Shown in pieces: positions 1-8,743 of a DNA stretch of 64,000 bases (its first letter is position 1; each line of letters opens with the position of its first letter). The notes below the pieces were generated by a model. It had not been told where the DNA came from and did no database searches. It saw only the letters and a list, made by a program, of their open reading frames with translations. The position numbers were made by a program, and so were the translations under genes. Source of the stretch: Desulfuromonas acetoxidans DSM 684 (GTDB lineage Bacteria > Desulfobacterota > Desulfuromonadia > Desulfuromonadales > Desulfuromonadaceae); contig NZ_AAEW02000002.1 of NCBI RefSeq assembly GCF_000167355.1, positions 186,001-250,000 on the forward strand, in the 5' to 3' direction.

Positions 1-1
1 T

Positions 2-406
2 TCTCTCAACCAACTGTGGAACCGTCGTCAATGCACCAAGTTCAATGGTGTGTCCTACCCGGTACAAAAAGCGGCTGCCGCTGTCTACTCTGACGAAGGC
101 TGGGCGCAGGTTCAGGAGATCATCGCCTATTACATGGAAAACGCACGCATCATCCGTGAAGGTCTGCAGGAAGCCGGCATCACCTGCTACGGCGGTGTTA
201 ACGCTCCTTATATCTGGCTGAAGACTCCGGAAGGTATGACCAGCTGGGATTTCTTTGACAAGCTGCTCAACGAATGCTTCGTTGTCGGAACTCCGGGCAG
301 TGGCTTTGGCCCCAGTGGTGAAGGCTACTTCCGTCTCAGCGCCTTTGGCGAGCGGGAAAATGTCGAAGAAGCGGTTAAGCGGATTCGGCAGAAATGGGGC
401 AAATAA
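2..406 (+). CDS. dapL: LL-diaminopimelate aminotransferase, C-terminal part
   Basis: The frame is open from base 2 and ends with a stop at 404-406; about 134 C-terminal residues are present. The segment [13 protein letters not shown] followed by [12 protein letters not shown] is typical of DapL, a PLP-dependent class I/II aminotransferase that converts tetrahydrodipicolinate to LL-diaminopimelate in lysine and peptidoglycan synthesis. The catalytic lysine lies in the part cut off by the window edge. A GTG at 50 is only an internal codon. A strong terminator follows at 428-469, so this is the last gene of its unit. Confidence 0.88.
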   Translation, partial: SLNQLWNRRQCTKFNGVSYPVQKAAAAVYSDEGWAQVQEIIAYYMENARIIREGLQEAGITCYGGVNAPYIWLKTPEGMTSWDFFDKLLNECFVVGTPGSGFGPSGEGYFRLSAFGERENVEEAVKRIRQKWGK

Positions 407-427
407 ACCCCACGTAATCGCACCAAT

Positions 428-469
428 CAACAACAGGACGGCTCTTGGTCGTCCTGTTGTTGTGTTTTT
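428..469 (+). terminator. Rho-independent terminator after dapL
   Basis: Thirteen-base arms (428-440 and 450-462) pair perfectly around a nine-base loop and are followed by a T run at 465-469. Confidence 0.85.
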
Positions 470-519
470 CAGCATAACAGCACAACCAGCTCACCACTCT
501 TACGACAAGGATCACACCG

Positions 520-963
520 GTGTCACGACAAACCGACTTTCAACGAACAGTGCACTATTCCATTTCGCAACAACCCCAGCAGGGTGATTTTATCCTTAAA
601 GCCCACCTTGAAGATCGCTTGCACGACATTGAAACCGTGTTGACCACGACACCGGACACGTTGGAGATCCGCACAGCAACGGTACAGTTCCACCGCAGCC
701 CATCACCGCTCTGTTCTCAGGCGGAGAAGCGTTTTTCCAGACTGGAAGGGCTGACCATTGGCAAAGGCCTCAGTGAACAACTACGCGAGCGCCTGGGCGG
801 TAGTGAAGGATGTGGCAATCTGCGCACCATGATGCTCGGTCTGCTGCCGTTGGCCATTAATGCCCGGGTCAGTCAGGACTGCGAATCTGACGAACAGGCT
901 CTGGAACTGATGCAACAAAATCTGCAAGGTACTTGCGCAGGCTTTCCACCCAACTGCAAATAA
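520..963 (+). CDS. DUF2889-like hypothetical protein
   Basis: A 147-residue soluble protein with GTG start at 520, preceded by aagg at 507-510. No signal peptide or membrane segment is visible. The centre (Arg-rich strand around VQFHRSPSPLC, then GLTIGKGLSEQLRERLGG, then EGCGNLRTMM) resembles the DUF2889 family, whose function is unknown. It stands alone between the dapL terminator and the repeat beginning at 1034. The family assignment is by eye; the coding call is supported by regular codon use and a ribosome binding site. Confidence 0.6.
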   Translation: MSRQTDFQRTVHYSISQQPQQGDFILKAHLEDRLHDIETVLTTTPDTLEIRTATVQFHRSPSPLCSQAEKRFSRLEGLTIGKGLSEQLRERLGGSEGCGNLRTMMLGLLPLAINARVSQDCESDEQALELMQQNLQGTCAGFPPNCK

Positions 964-1033
964 CCCGCAGTTCCTTTTTCTTCGCTTAGCGCTGCATTTC
1001 TGATTTAGCAGTGGTTCCCCCCTACAATAGTAT

Positions 1034-1612
1034 GTTATTTCGCACCCCAGCCCTCCCGTTCAGCAGCACCGAACGCAATGAACGTCAGCGCGATGGTCGT
1101 CGGCAACCTGTTTGAGCGTCAGCGAGTTTTGCCGACATCGCGATGTAAGAGAATGAAGAGAGGGAACCCGCAGGGGGCAATGACGGGAGTCGATTTTACG
1201 CCTCTTTTGTCGACGCAAAAGGGGCCCGACGTGTGGGCGCGGAAGCCCACGTCACGTGCGTACCAGAATTGCGAACGGATGATGTTCGCCAGCGTGATTT
1301 GTTCCGAATTGCGAACCACTGAAGATCAAGATCAAAGTCAAGGTCGCCGGGTCTCGTCCCGGCAGCCGACATACTTTTGACTAGCCGCTCAAAAGTATGC
1401 AAAAACCAGCTTGGATACCTCCTGAACCTGGACCAACCGACAATGCGTCTGTTTCCGTGATGCTTCACAGATCCGGCTCGCCGCCCTTTAGGTCGTCGAA
1501 TCGTGCAACTCATCATCTCTAGTGTAAAACGGTGATAACGGTTTAACGCAGCGCCCTACTTCTTTCGTGGCACCTGTTAAATGGGTGGGCAGTGCCCACC
1601 CTGCCGAGGTTT
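1034..1612 (-). repeat. 0.57-kb dispersed repeat, copy A (inverted)
   Basis: Non-coding unit matching copies B (22761-23495) and C (23496-24068) on the opposite strand over nearly its whole length. On the minus strand it opens with the hairpin gggtgggcactgcccaccc (1583-1601), has a second hairpin with 11-base arms catacttttga / tcaaaagtatg (1370-1399), a gccggg/cccggc hairpin, and ends in a box like ggtgctaaataac (1034-1046). A leftover box of the same type (1613-1625) suggests a former neighbouring unit. A 66-residue reading frame (1119-1319, minus) is probably not a gene because copy B interrupts it. Confidence 0.85.
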
Positions 1613-1701
1613 GTTATTGAGCACCAAACGGAACGTGTAGACCTAAATATGTCATTCAAGCCACGACGGTATCAACGCCAACCACACAGGACAATCATCA
1701 T

Positions 1702-4700
1702 TTAATCAAGCCGACTCAACGGAAACTTCTCCGGCGCACTGAGCCAGTCATGCACCCCTTCAATGGGACACGGCTTGCCGGTCAGATAGCCTTGAATCGC
1801 ATCACAATTGAGTTTACGCAACTGTTGGAGCTGATCAAAGGTCTCCACACCTTCGGCCACAATGGTCAAATCCAAGTCATGGCCGAGGCGCACTACGGCA
1901 TCGATAATCCGCTGGGCTGAATGGGTTTCGGCAATATTAACGACCAGCGAGCGATCCAGCTTGATGATATCGACATCAAACTGTTGCAAATAACTCAGTG
2001 ACGAATAGCCAGTGCCAAAATCGTCGATAGAGATGGCAATGCCCATCTCCTTGAGAGCGCGTATTCTCTGAATCGCTAGTTCGGGATCCTCCATAAGACT
2101 GGTTTCGGTAATTTCGATACACAGTATCTCGGGAGGCAAGCTCCACAGCTCTAACGTCGCTTCAATCTCTTCAATAAAATTTTCCGTCACAAACTGCTGT
2201 GGTGCCATATTCACCGATAGCCGCACCATGCCCTGCTGCACCGTCGGATAACGCTTCAGCCACTGCGCCAGCGTCTCACAAGCCCGTTTAAAAATAATCT
2301 GTCCGAGAGGCACAATCAACGCACGTTGTTCCGCGAGAGGGATAAATCGTGCCGGAGAGATCAGACCAAAGGTGGGATGTTGCCATCGCACCAGGGCTTC
2401 AAACCCTTTCAAGTGTTGTGGGTTTAACGACCAGATCGGCTGAAAATGCAGCTGAAACTGTTCCGGGCTTTGCAATGCCAGGCGCAGGGCCTTTTCCAGC
2501 AATTCGTTTTCCTGGTAAATCTGGTCGAGGCGCTCGTCGTAAACCATGAATCCTTGGGTGTGGCGCCCTTCTTTCACCTCGCGCAACGCAACATCGGCTC
2601 GATGCAGCAACTCTGCGGCATCCTCGACCTGATGACAGCAGACACCACTGATACGCGTATCAACAACCAAGCGGTTGTCGTTACACTGCAAAGGGGCGCA
2701 TAAAACAGCTTTGAACCGTTCAACCGTTTCGTCAATGCTCTCGTCATCGGGCAAAGAGATCACGATGATAAATTCATTGCTGCTCAGTCGCGCTGAAATG
2801 CGCGGCGACGGTTGCAGTGATTGCAGACGCTGGGCCAGCTCCTTGAGAACAAAGTCGCCCATGGCATGCCCATAAACTTCGTTAATCCGTTTGAACCGAT
2901 TGATGTCAAACATTAGCAGCCACAGGTCGTCCGCCACCTCTCCGGTGAGCATCTGTTCGAGCTGTTCCTTGGCATAATTTCGGTGTGCCAGACCTGTCAG
3001 AGCATCGTAATGAGCCAGCCAGGTAAGACGTTCCTCCGCCTGACGCCGTTCGGTAATATCACGCGCCATCACTAGAATGGAGCTATTCTCGCCGTCGGCA
3101 TTCTGAATGGTCGCCAGTGCCATATCGTAATAGCGTTTTTCCCCTTGGACGTTTTTCAGGCAGATATCAAAACGCTCCTGTTGCAGACGGCCCTTTACCA
3201 TCTGGTCGAATGCTGTGTCGAATTTCACCCAGGACGCCTCACTGAACCAGTGCGCTTCAAGATGAGCAGCACAGACATCCATGGGTACAGCATCGTTCCA
3301 CATACTATTGCTGAACAGGATGTAGCGCTGAGGATCAACCAGCGCCACCATCAGCGGAGCACGCTCCAAAGCCGTGCGAAACCGCAGGCGAGTGTCATTG
3401 AGTTCATCCTCGGCGATCCGCCGCTGTTCGAGCATGCGGTTGGCAGCCTGGCCAATGGCAATAAATTCATCAAACTTCACATCATCCAGTTCCACTTCAC
3501 GCCCATCTCCTGCCACTGTCTCCAAAGCGCGATTCAACACGGTAACATTATCCTTGATCGAGCGGGATAACCGTTGGCCAACAGCCCACAGGATAAAACC
3601 AAGCACCACGATAAACAGTGCTCCCTGGGCAATTTGCGAACGCAGTGACGTCATCAACGCCTGGCGGGCACAGGCAATGTTCTGGTGAACAAAACTCAAG
3701 TCGATTCCGGCGCCGACATAGCAATTCCACATCTCAAGAGGCAGGCAATAACTGATTTTTTCATAATGGCCTTTGCCCAGGGAGTCCGGCATTTCATAGC
3801 GTACAAAGCCCCCCCCTTTCTTTGCCGTACGAATCAGTTCATGCACCACAAAGATCCCATTATTATCCTGAACGTTGAGTACGTTTTTCCCCTTTGCCGG
3901 CCCGAACAGTGAAGTCCCCTCGTAACTGGCGCCAAAAATACTCAACGGCCCTTCTCCCACCAGCCGGTCCAACTTGTCGATAATCTTCTGTTGTACCTCG
4001 CGTTCAAAACTTTGCAGATATTCTCCAGTGCCAATAAATGCTTTAAGTTCAGGAACATAATGGATATAAGCAATTTTTTTATGATGCCATCCTGTGTCCC
4101 CCGGTTGACTGATGCGGTAGGACACAAAGCCCTCGCCCTTCTGACGGGACAAGCGGATCATCTCACGAACATAAAAGACGCCATCCTGATCCTGCATGTC
4201 CACCATATTACGTCCTTCGTACTCAGGGTGGTCAGCAAACAGCAGCTCGGTACCATCGAGGCGGGTAGCAAACAGGTAACCACGGCCATTGCGATAGCGC
4301 AACGGCCGCAAGGATTCAACCACCAGCCTGGTCAGCTCGACTGAATCCATCTGATTTTGATAGCGCGCTATCAACGTTTCTGCGAGATGAACGGCCTGGA
4401 GCACCGTTTGGCGAAGGCTCTGCTTCAACTGCTGTTCAGAGCCCTTCTTCTCATCGAGAATCAGATCATGAACAAACGACGCCCGCTGACGAACCTGATC
4501 ACGAGCCTGCTGAAGAAACTCCTGTTCAATCTGCTCCGTGCGTCGGTGAAACTGCTGCTGGTAGGTTTGCAAGGTATAAAACGACAAAAACCCCAAAGCC
4601 GCCACAATAAACAGCAGATTCCAGCGCCAGGTAAGATGGCGCAGGGAACCATGATGACGACTGCCGAACAAAACGGCTGTCGCCAAAAGAATCACGGCCG

Positions 4701-4740
4701 GAATCATGACCAACATCCATGTCGAAGAAAAAGAGATCAT
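1702..4740 (-). CDS. Double-Cache sensor with degenerate GGDEF and intact EAL domain
   Basis: Membrane-bound c-di-GMP phosphodiesterase candidate of about 1012 residues. The start at 4740 has ggag eight bases upstream; an ATG at 4779 has no ribosome binding site. Order: N-terminal membrane segment, two Cache_2-like periplasmic modules (each with an NVxDxQDxxG-type strand), second membrane segment, HAMP-like linker, PAS, GGDEF, EAL. The GGDEF signature reads SSNEF and lacks an inhibitory RxxD site, so cyclase activity is unlikely. The EAL part keeps FEALVRW, SVNMAPQQF, EITETSL, DDFGTGYSS, IKLDRS and AEGVET, so hydrolysis of c-di-GMP is expected. Cache modules of this kind often bind small organic acids. 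It is transcribed alone. Confidence 0.85.
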   Translation of the reverse strand: MISFSSTWMLVMIPAVILLATAVLFGSRHHGSLRHLTWRWNLLFIVAALGFLSFYTLQTYQQQFHRRTEQIEQEFLQQARDQVRQRASFVHDLILDEKKGSEQQLKQSLRQTVLQAVHLAETLIARYQNQMDSVELTRLVVESLRPLRYRNGRGYLFATRLDGTELLFADHPEYEGRNMVDMQDQDGVFYVREMIRLSRQKGEGFVSYRISQPGDTGWHHKKIAYIHYVPELKAFIGTGEYLQSFEREVQQKIIDKLDRLVGEGPLSIFGASYEGTSLFGPAKGKNVLNVQDNNGIFVVHELIRTAKKGGGFVRYEMPDSLGKGHYEKISYCLPLEMWNCYVGAGIDLSFVHQNIACARQALMTSLRSQIAQGALFIVVLGFILWAVGQRLSRSIKDNVTVLNRALETVAGDGREVELDDVKFDEFIAIGQAANRMLEQRRIAEDELNDTRLRFRTALERAPLMVALVDPQRYILFSNSMWNDAVPMDVCAAHLEAHWFSEASWVKFDTAFDQMVKGRLQQERFDICLKNVQGEKRYYDMALATIQNADGENSSILVMARDITERRQAEERLTWLAHYDALTGLAHRNYAKEQLEQMLTGEVADDLWLLMFDINRFKRINEVYGHAMGDFVLKELAQRLQSLQPSPRISARLSSNEFIIVISLPDDESIDETVERFKAVLCAPLQCNDNRLVVDTRISGVCCHQVEDAAELLHRADVALREVKEGRHTQGFMVYDERLDQIYQENELLEKALRLALQSPEQFQLHFQPIWSLNPQHLKGFEALVRWQHPTFGLISPARFIPLAEQRALIVPLGQIIFKRACETLAQWLKRYPTVQQGMVRLSVNMAPQQFVTENFIEEIEATLELWSLPPEILCIEITETSLMEDPELAIQRIRALKEMGIAISIDDFGTGYSSLSYLQQFDVDIIKLDRSLVVNIAETHSAQRIIDAVVRLGHDLDLTIVAEGVETFDQLQQLRKLNCDAIQGYLTGKPCPIEGVHDWLSAPEKFPLSRLD

Positions 4741-5193
4741 CCTGATTACTCCAGAAAAAACAACTCGCCCCCCATTCATGAGGGCACTTTCCGCTTAACG
4801 AAAAAAGAGATTTCCTGCACAATCTTAGCGTATTCCTCAGTCGAATGTCGATAAGCTCATCCCTGGAAAAACGTAGAACAGATCGGCATCCGCTATTTAT
4901 TATAACGTCTTTCAGACCTCTCTGGCCAGTGCCCAGCCATCACAAAAAAACGCAACATGTGCATTAACTAATGATATTTTTTATATTATGCTGTTTGCCA
5001 AGAAAAAACCTTTCCAATAGTCTAACCAGGTGCTTTTCTGGGCCTTTTCCCCCTTTATTTAAAAAATATTCACTAAAACACAGCTTTTCACGGGGCAAAT
5101 CCCCCGCAAGTTTTACTTATGGCTCCAATAATAATTTTAATGGCTTAATAAAACACCTGCGATCCAGATCACTTATGTTTGGTTTTTAATTTG
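4741..5193. other. AT-rich intergenic region
   Basis: Divergent spacer between the Cache-GGDEF-EAL gene and the secreted-protein operon. Rich in A/T runs around 4960-5160, with no credible reading frame, hairpin terminator or RNA gene seen. Confidence 0.5.
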
Positions 5194-5209
5194 TGGCATA
5201 GCCTCTGCA
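5194..5209 (+). promoter_or_regulatory. Possible sigma-54 (-24/-12) promoter
   Basis: tggcatagcctctgca has GG (5195-5196) and GC (5207-5208) separated by exactly ten bases, as required for RpoN promoters. It would start transcription near 5220, just before the structured leader, and serve the gene at 5371. No activator gene is adjacent. Confidence 0.45.
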
Positions 5210-5230
5210 GATAGAGAACCCGAACAAAAT

Positions 5231-5338
5231 GAACATTCGATTTCGGCTGGCCAGCCAACATCGATGGCAAACTGCCACCATCTTTTATTGGAAAAGATGT
5301 GTTCCATCGATGAGCAAGACAAGGAGCAGAAAATGTTC
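5231..5338 (+). promoter_or_regulatory. Structured leader, candidate cis-regulatory RNA
   Basis: Nested pairings are visible: gaacatt (5231-5237) with aatgttc (5332-5338) closes the element; catcgatgg (5259-5267) with ccatcgatg (5304-5312) is perfect; catctttt (5279-5286) with aaaagatg (5292-5299) caps it. A competing hairpin tggca/tgcca (5265-5277) overlaps the second helix, giving two exclusive folds. It lies between the predicted start of transcription and the ribosome binding site at about 5358. I do not recognise the GEMM c-di-GMP consensus or another known class. Confidence 0.4.
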
Positions 5339-5370
5339 ACCCCCCCAACCAGCACGAAGAGGAGAGGTAA

Positions 5371-6807
5371 ATGAAACGAGCAAAAAGCATGATTTCAACT
5401 GCCATTGCCATTGGCGTCGCCGTCGGTACGCTGGCAACCTTTAATGCGGCCGAGGCATCCCAGATCACCAGCTGGGATATGAGCAGCGTTGAAATCGGTC
5501 CGTCAACCACTGTCACTGATCCGGATTTTGTGTTTGATCAGTATAACTACATTCCGGAAGGCTCCCTGACAGACCCCAATACCGGAGCCGTGGCAACGGG
5601 CGGATTTATGCCCAGTGGTTATGCCAAATACGTTGTTGGTGCCAACTTCTTCACCAACGGCGCCATGACCTGGAAAGAGCGTGACACGCAGGGTCCCGGC
5701 CTGAGCATCGTCAACAACGATGATGTCACCGGCGAAAACTGCATCATGTCCGCCGGCTGGAACCCTGACTCTACCCCCGACGCCCTTGAGATGAGCGATT
5801 GGTGGGGCGTTGATGTCAAGCAATGTTCCGATCCCTGGCAGTCCAGTAAGCGCTTCAAGATGGTCAGTTATGTTCTCGACGGCTCCGTTGATCTGACCTT
5901 CCAGGTCAGCGAAACCGCCACGGAAGAGATCTACCGTATCCTGGAGAAATATGGCAACCACACCGGCGAGCGTGTTACCGGCTACACCACCCAGCTCGGT
6001 TTCCTCGACGCGAACGGCAACTTCACCGAAGCCCTGCCCGGACAGGGCCTGTCCTTCTGCCTGCGCAACGGCAGCAAATTTTCCAACACCGCTCCGACCC
6101 CGAGCAGCATGGCCAACCAAGGTGAACTCGACTCTCTGATGGCTCACGGCCTGTTCGGCGCTCCGGACAAACACCACACATCTTCAGGCTACTTTAACCC
6201 GTATGTGCGTGCGACCTTCGGCCTGCTGGCAGGTGAAACCTACATCGAGACCACCGGTCTGAGTCAGGTGCACCGCGACATGTTTGGTGAGTGGCTGCCT
6301 GCAGACCAGATGAAGGGTGGTTACTTCTTCGACATGGACGGCATCGTCTACACCGATAACGCTCTGATGGCGAGCTGTGATGGCGTATTTGACGAAGCGG
6401 CCGCTCTGGCCGGCGCCCCCAATGCCGGTTGTGACGGCACTTGGGTCACCTATCGCGAGTCAGTGGATGTTGTCGACAATGGCGACGGCACCTGGACCAT
6501 TCCGCCCTCTGTCGGCACCGATGTTCGTCAACCGATTCCCGTTGATGCCGCCACCCTGGAAGCCTGGGCTAATGATCCACTGTGGATTCCCGGCGACATT
6601 GATGACCTGGCCAATGTCAATGTCAACAGCTACATGACCGTTGGCAACATTGATTCCTGGCCGACCAATGATGGTAATGGCAACGCCTCGTTTACCATCC
6701 GCATCACCCCGACGTTTGATGCAACCGTTGCCCAAGCCGAACCCGGCACGACCGATCCCCAGGATTTCGTCGTGTCCATCACGGCTCCGACAACCGTTAC
6801 CCCTTAA
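5371..6807 (+). CDS. Secreted protein resembling the choice-of-anchor F family
   Basis: A 478-residue exported protein with ribosome binding site aggagagg before ATG. Residues 1-29 form a signal peptide (KR, hydrophobic stretch, cleavage near AEASQ). The mature part begins SWDMSSVEIGPS, contains several cysteines, Asp/Gly-rich loops and beta-rich sequence, and ends FVVSITAPTTVTP. The layout resembles choice-of-anchor F proteins, but no C-terminal sorting signal (PEP-CTERM or LPXTG) is seen, so the product is probably released or held by a partner. It is first in an operon with the small secreted protein at 6839, behind a putative sigma-54 promoter and structured leader. Function unknown. Confidence 0.6.
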   Translation: MKRAKSMISTAIAIGVAVGTLATFNAAEASQITSWDMSSVEIGPSTTVTDPDFVFDQYNYIPEGSLTDPNTGAVATGGFMPSGYAKYVVGANFFTNGAMTWKERDTQGPGLSIVNNDDVTGENCIMSAGWNPDSTPDALEMSDWWGVDVKQCSDPWQSSKRFKMVSYVLDGSVDLTFQVSETATEEIYRILEKYGNHTGERVTGYTTQLGFLDANGNFTEALPGQGLSFCLRNGSKFSNTAPTPSSMANQGELDSLMAHGLFGAPDKHHTSSGYFNPYVRATFGLLAGETYIETTGLSQVHRDMFGEWLPADQMKGGYFFDMDGIVYTDNALMASCDGVFDEAAALAGAPNAGCDGTWVTYRESVDVVDNGDGTWTIPPSVGTDVRQPIPVDAATLEAWANDPLWIPGDIDDLANVNVNSYMTVGNIDSWPTNDGNGNASFTIRITPTFDATVAQAEPGTTDPQDFVVSITAPTTVTP

Positions 6808-6838
6808 TTGTTGAACGCATCAATACGTGGAGGAATCA

Positions 6839-7243
6839 ATGAAAACTTCGAAGAATGTATTACTGGCCATCCTGCTGACCTTTATCTTCGTCAGCATGGC
6901 TCAGGCCGGCACTCAGGTCCAAATCAACCAGCAAGCCATGGTTAAGGCGGAAATTAACAACGTCACTCACAACACGGTTCGCGCTGCCGTCAAACTGTTC
7001 GGCTATGACGACGCCGGCACCGTCATCGGTCACCTGTGTCAGGAAACCTATCTTGGCGCTGACCGCACCACAACACTGGAATTCAACTGGCAGGCTCCGG
7101 CCTATGCCACCGGTGTTTACTGGTCCCCCAAAGTCGAAGTCGGTGGAAACTGTGTCAACCAGGACACCACCTATGATCACGACAGCGACAGCGACAGCGA
7201 CAGCGATGATCATGATTACTATGACTACTACGACTACCACTAG
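6839..7243 (+). CDS. Small secreted protein with Asp/Ser/His/Tyr tail
   Basis: A 134-residue protein with ATG at 6839 and ggagg five bases upstream; an in-frame GTG at 6827 overlaps that site and is not used. Residues 1-22 are a signal peptide ending SMAQAG. The middle has a beta-rich, immunoglobulin-like pattern with cysteines in GHLCQETYLG and GGNCVNQDTT. The last ~23 residues are only Asp, Ser, His and Tyr, encoded partly by four tandem gacagc hexamers (7181-7204). Such a tail could bind divalent metal or surfaces, which is inference. It follows the secreted protein at 5371 by 31 bases, so the two are probably made together. Confidence 0.65.
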   Translation: MKTSKNVLLAILLTFIFVSMAQAGTQVQINQQAMVKAEINNVTHNTVRAAVKLFGYDDAGTVIGHLCQETYLGADRTTTLEFNWQAPAYATGVYWSPKVEVGGNCVNQDTTYDHDSDSDSDSDDHDYYDYYDYH

Positions 7244-7244
7244 C

Positions 7245-7392
7245 AGGCTGTTGAAAAACAGCCTGTGGGCCCATGGACGGGCGACTAAAATCAAAGACAG
7301 GCTTTCAAGTCTTTGATTTTATGAGCAAGACGGAAATCGTATTTTCGGCTTGCGTCATTGAAAAGGCCCCGGATGGGACTTTTCAACATCCT
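7245..7392 (+). mobile_element. 150-bp MITE-like repeat, copy 1
   Basis: Begins aggctgttgaaaa and ends ttttcaacatcct, which are near-perfect terminal inverted repeats. Inside is a hairpin of two perfect 12-base arms (7287-7298, 7309-7320). A homologous copy lies inverted at 42578-42727. No open frame; it sits just after the stop codon of the gene before it. Confidence 0.75.
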
Positions 7393-7419
7393 ACGAGTCG
7401 ACATTAGCCGACTGCTTCT

Positions 7420-7454
7420 CTCCCCCGCCAAGCCTCCGGCGGGGGAGGCTTTTT
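7420..7454 (+). terminator. Rho-independent terminator
   Basis: Ten-base GC-rich arms ctcccccgcc / ggcgggggag (7420-7429, 7438-7447) with an eight-base loop, then gcttttt. It closes the secreted-protein operon immediately before the ribosome binding site of the next gene. Confidence 0.85.
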
Positions 7455-7466
7455 CAGGAGGGTGCG

Positions 7467-8741
7467 ATGCGAAACAACCTCGAAAGGCCGTTTTCCATCA
7501 TGTTTTACGTCATGTTGATGGTGATCTTCGCCTCCTTGGCAACCCTCTCACCCATGGGCTACATCTGGCTGACCTATGAAGATCTGCTCGGCGAATGGAG
7601 TCAGTTTTATCTATTTGCCGCCACGCTAGTGTGCGCCGCAACTCTGGCACGGCACAAAAATCGCTGGCGGTTTTTCTTTGCCCTGCTCGCGCTGTCCTGC
7701 CTGTATGTCAGCGGCGAGGAGATCTCCTGGGGGCAACGCCTGCTGAATCTGGAAACACCGGCGTTTTTCCAGCAACACAACCTGCAACAGGAGACCAACC
7801 TGCACAACTTTATCACCGGTCCCTACAACACCCTGCTCAAACAGAGTATTGAAATCGCGCTGGCCATGGCCCTTATCCTGTTCAGCACCCTGTATGCCCT
7901 GCGCATCAGCGAACGGATTCCCGGAGTGGCGGCCCTGAAACGGTGGTTGCCGCCACCGCCGCTGTTTCTCTGGCCATACTTTTGTACCGCTGCCCTGTTT
8001 GAACTGCGCTTACTGCGTTTCAATGAAGCGGAATTGGCGGAGATCCTCGTTGGCGCAGCCATGCTCCTTTACACCCTGCACTACCTGCACCGCCACGCAC
8101 CATCCGTGGTTCATCAATCTTCAGTGCGCCCCCAGGCAACAGCATTGTGCACTGTAATCTTTCTGGCGCTTTTCACCACCGGACTGTGCTACAGCAGTCC
8201 CCGCTTGCGCCATGGCATGGAAGCGCGTATCGACAACGGTGTAAAAAAATTCGCCGACCGCTATGGCCGCTATGGCCAGTGGCATCACAGCCGACATCTG
8301 TACATGAAACTGCTGCAGGAGCGCCCCGAATCGGTTGCGTTGCGACAACGCCTCGCCTTTGCCGAAAAAAAACTTGGCCACGGTCTCCAGGCAGCCCAAA
8401 CCTTAACAGAGGCCATTCGCCTTGATATGCGCCGCTATGGGCGGGAACCGGGGAACATTGCCGTCAATCTCTCCCTGGCACAATCCTTTGAACTGCTCGG
8501 CAATCTCGAGCGCATGGCATTTCACCACAAGCAGGCGCTTGATTACGGCTTGCGCAAGGTCTCACTTGAACCGGACAACGCCCACGCCAACTATTGGCTG
8601 GGCCGCTCCTATCTGGCCAACGGTGCCGTTGACAAAGCGGTTAAACAATTTGAACGCGCCGCGCAATTGCAACCAACCACCTACCGCTTCCAGCGTGCAC
8701 TGCAGGAAGCGCGGCTCAAATTGCAATTCTTGCCCGGATAA
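7467..8741 (+). CDS. Polytopic membrane protein with C-terminal TPR domain
   Basis: A 424-residue protein, ATG preceded by caggaggg. About seven hydrophobic segments occupy residues 10-245, including the charged motif SGEEISWGQR after the third, which is found in a family of uncharacterised inner-membrane proteins. Residues from about 265 on form tetratricopeptide-like helical repeats (for example NAHANYWLGRSYLANGAVDKAVKQFERA), likely periplasmic or cytoplasmic protein-binding. It lies just after a terminator and runs tail-to-tail with the DUF748 gene, two bases apart. Specific role unknown. Confidence 0.65.
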   Translation: MRNNLERPFSIMFYVMLMVIFASLATLSPMGYIWLTYEDLLGEWSQFYLFAATLVCAATLARHKNRWRFFFALLALSCLYVSGEEISWGQRLLNLETPAFFQQHNLQQETNLHNFITGPYNTLLKQSIEIALAMALILFSTLYALRISERIPGVAALKRWLPPPPLFLWPYFCTAALFELRLLRFNEAELAEILVGAAMLLYTLHYLHRHAPSVVHQSSVRPQATALCTVIFLALFTTGLCYSSPRLRHGMEARIDNGVKKFADRYGRYGQWHHSRHLYMKLLQERPESVALRQRLAFAEKKLGHGLQAAQTLTEAIRLDMRRYGREPGNIAVNLSLAQSFELLGNLERMAFHHKQALDYGLRKVSLEPDNAHANYWLGRSYLANGAVDKAVKQFERAAQLQPTTYRFQRALQEARLKLQFLPG

Positions 8742-8743
8742 CG

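Noticed and set aside
1119-1319. 66-residue reading frame in repeat copy A, matched at 23783-23983 in copy C
   Set aside because: Many non-synonymous differences and an in-frame stop in copy B; conservation is of the DNA unit, not of a protein.
4741-4779. Upstream ATG for the Cache-GGDEF-EAL protein
   Set aside because: No ribosome site before 4779, whereas ggag lies well placed before 4740.
5231-5338. GEMM c-di-GMP riboswitch
   Set aside because: The GAAA tetraloop, receptor and cgcaaagcc segment of that class are absent although the location would be plausible.
5503-6177. 224-residue minus-strand frame inside the secreted-protein gene
   Set aside because: Antisense shadow of a gene with signal peptide and good ribosome site; no similarity seen.
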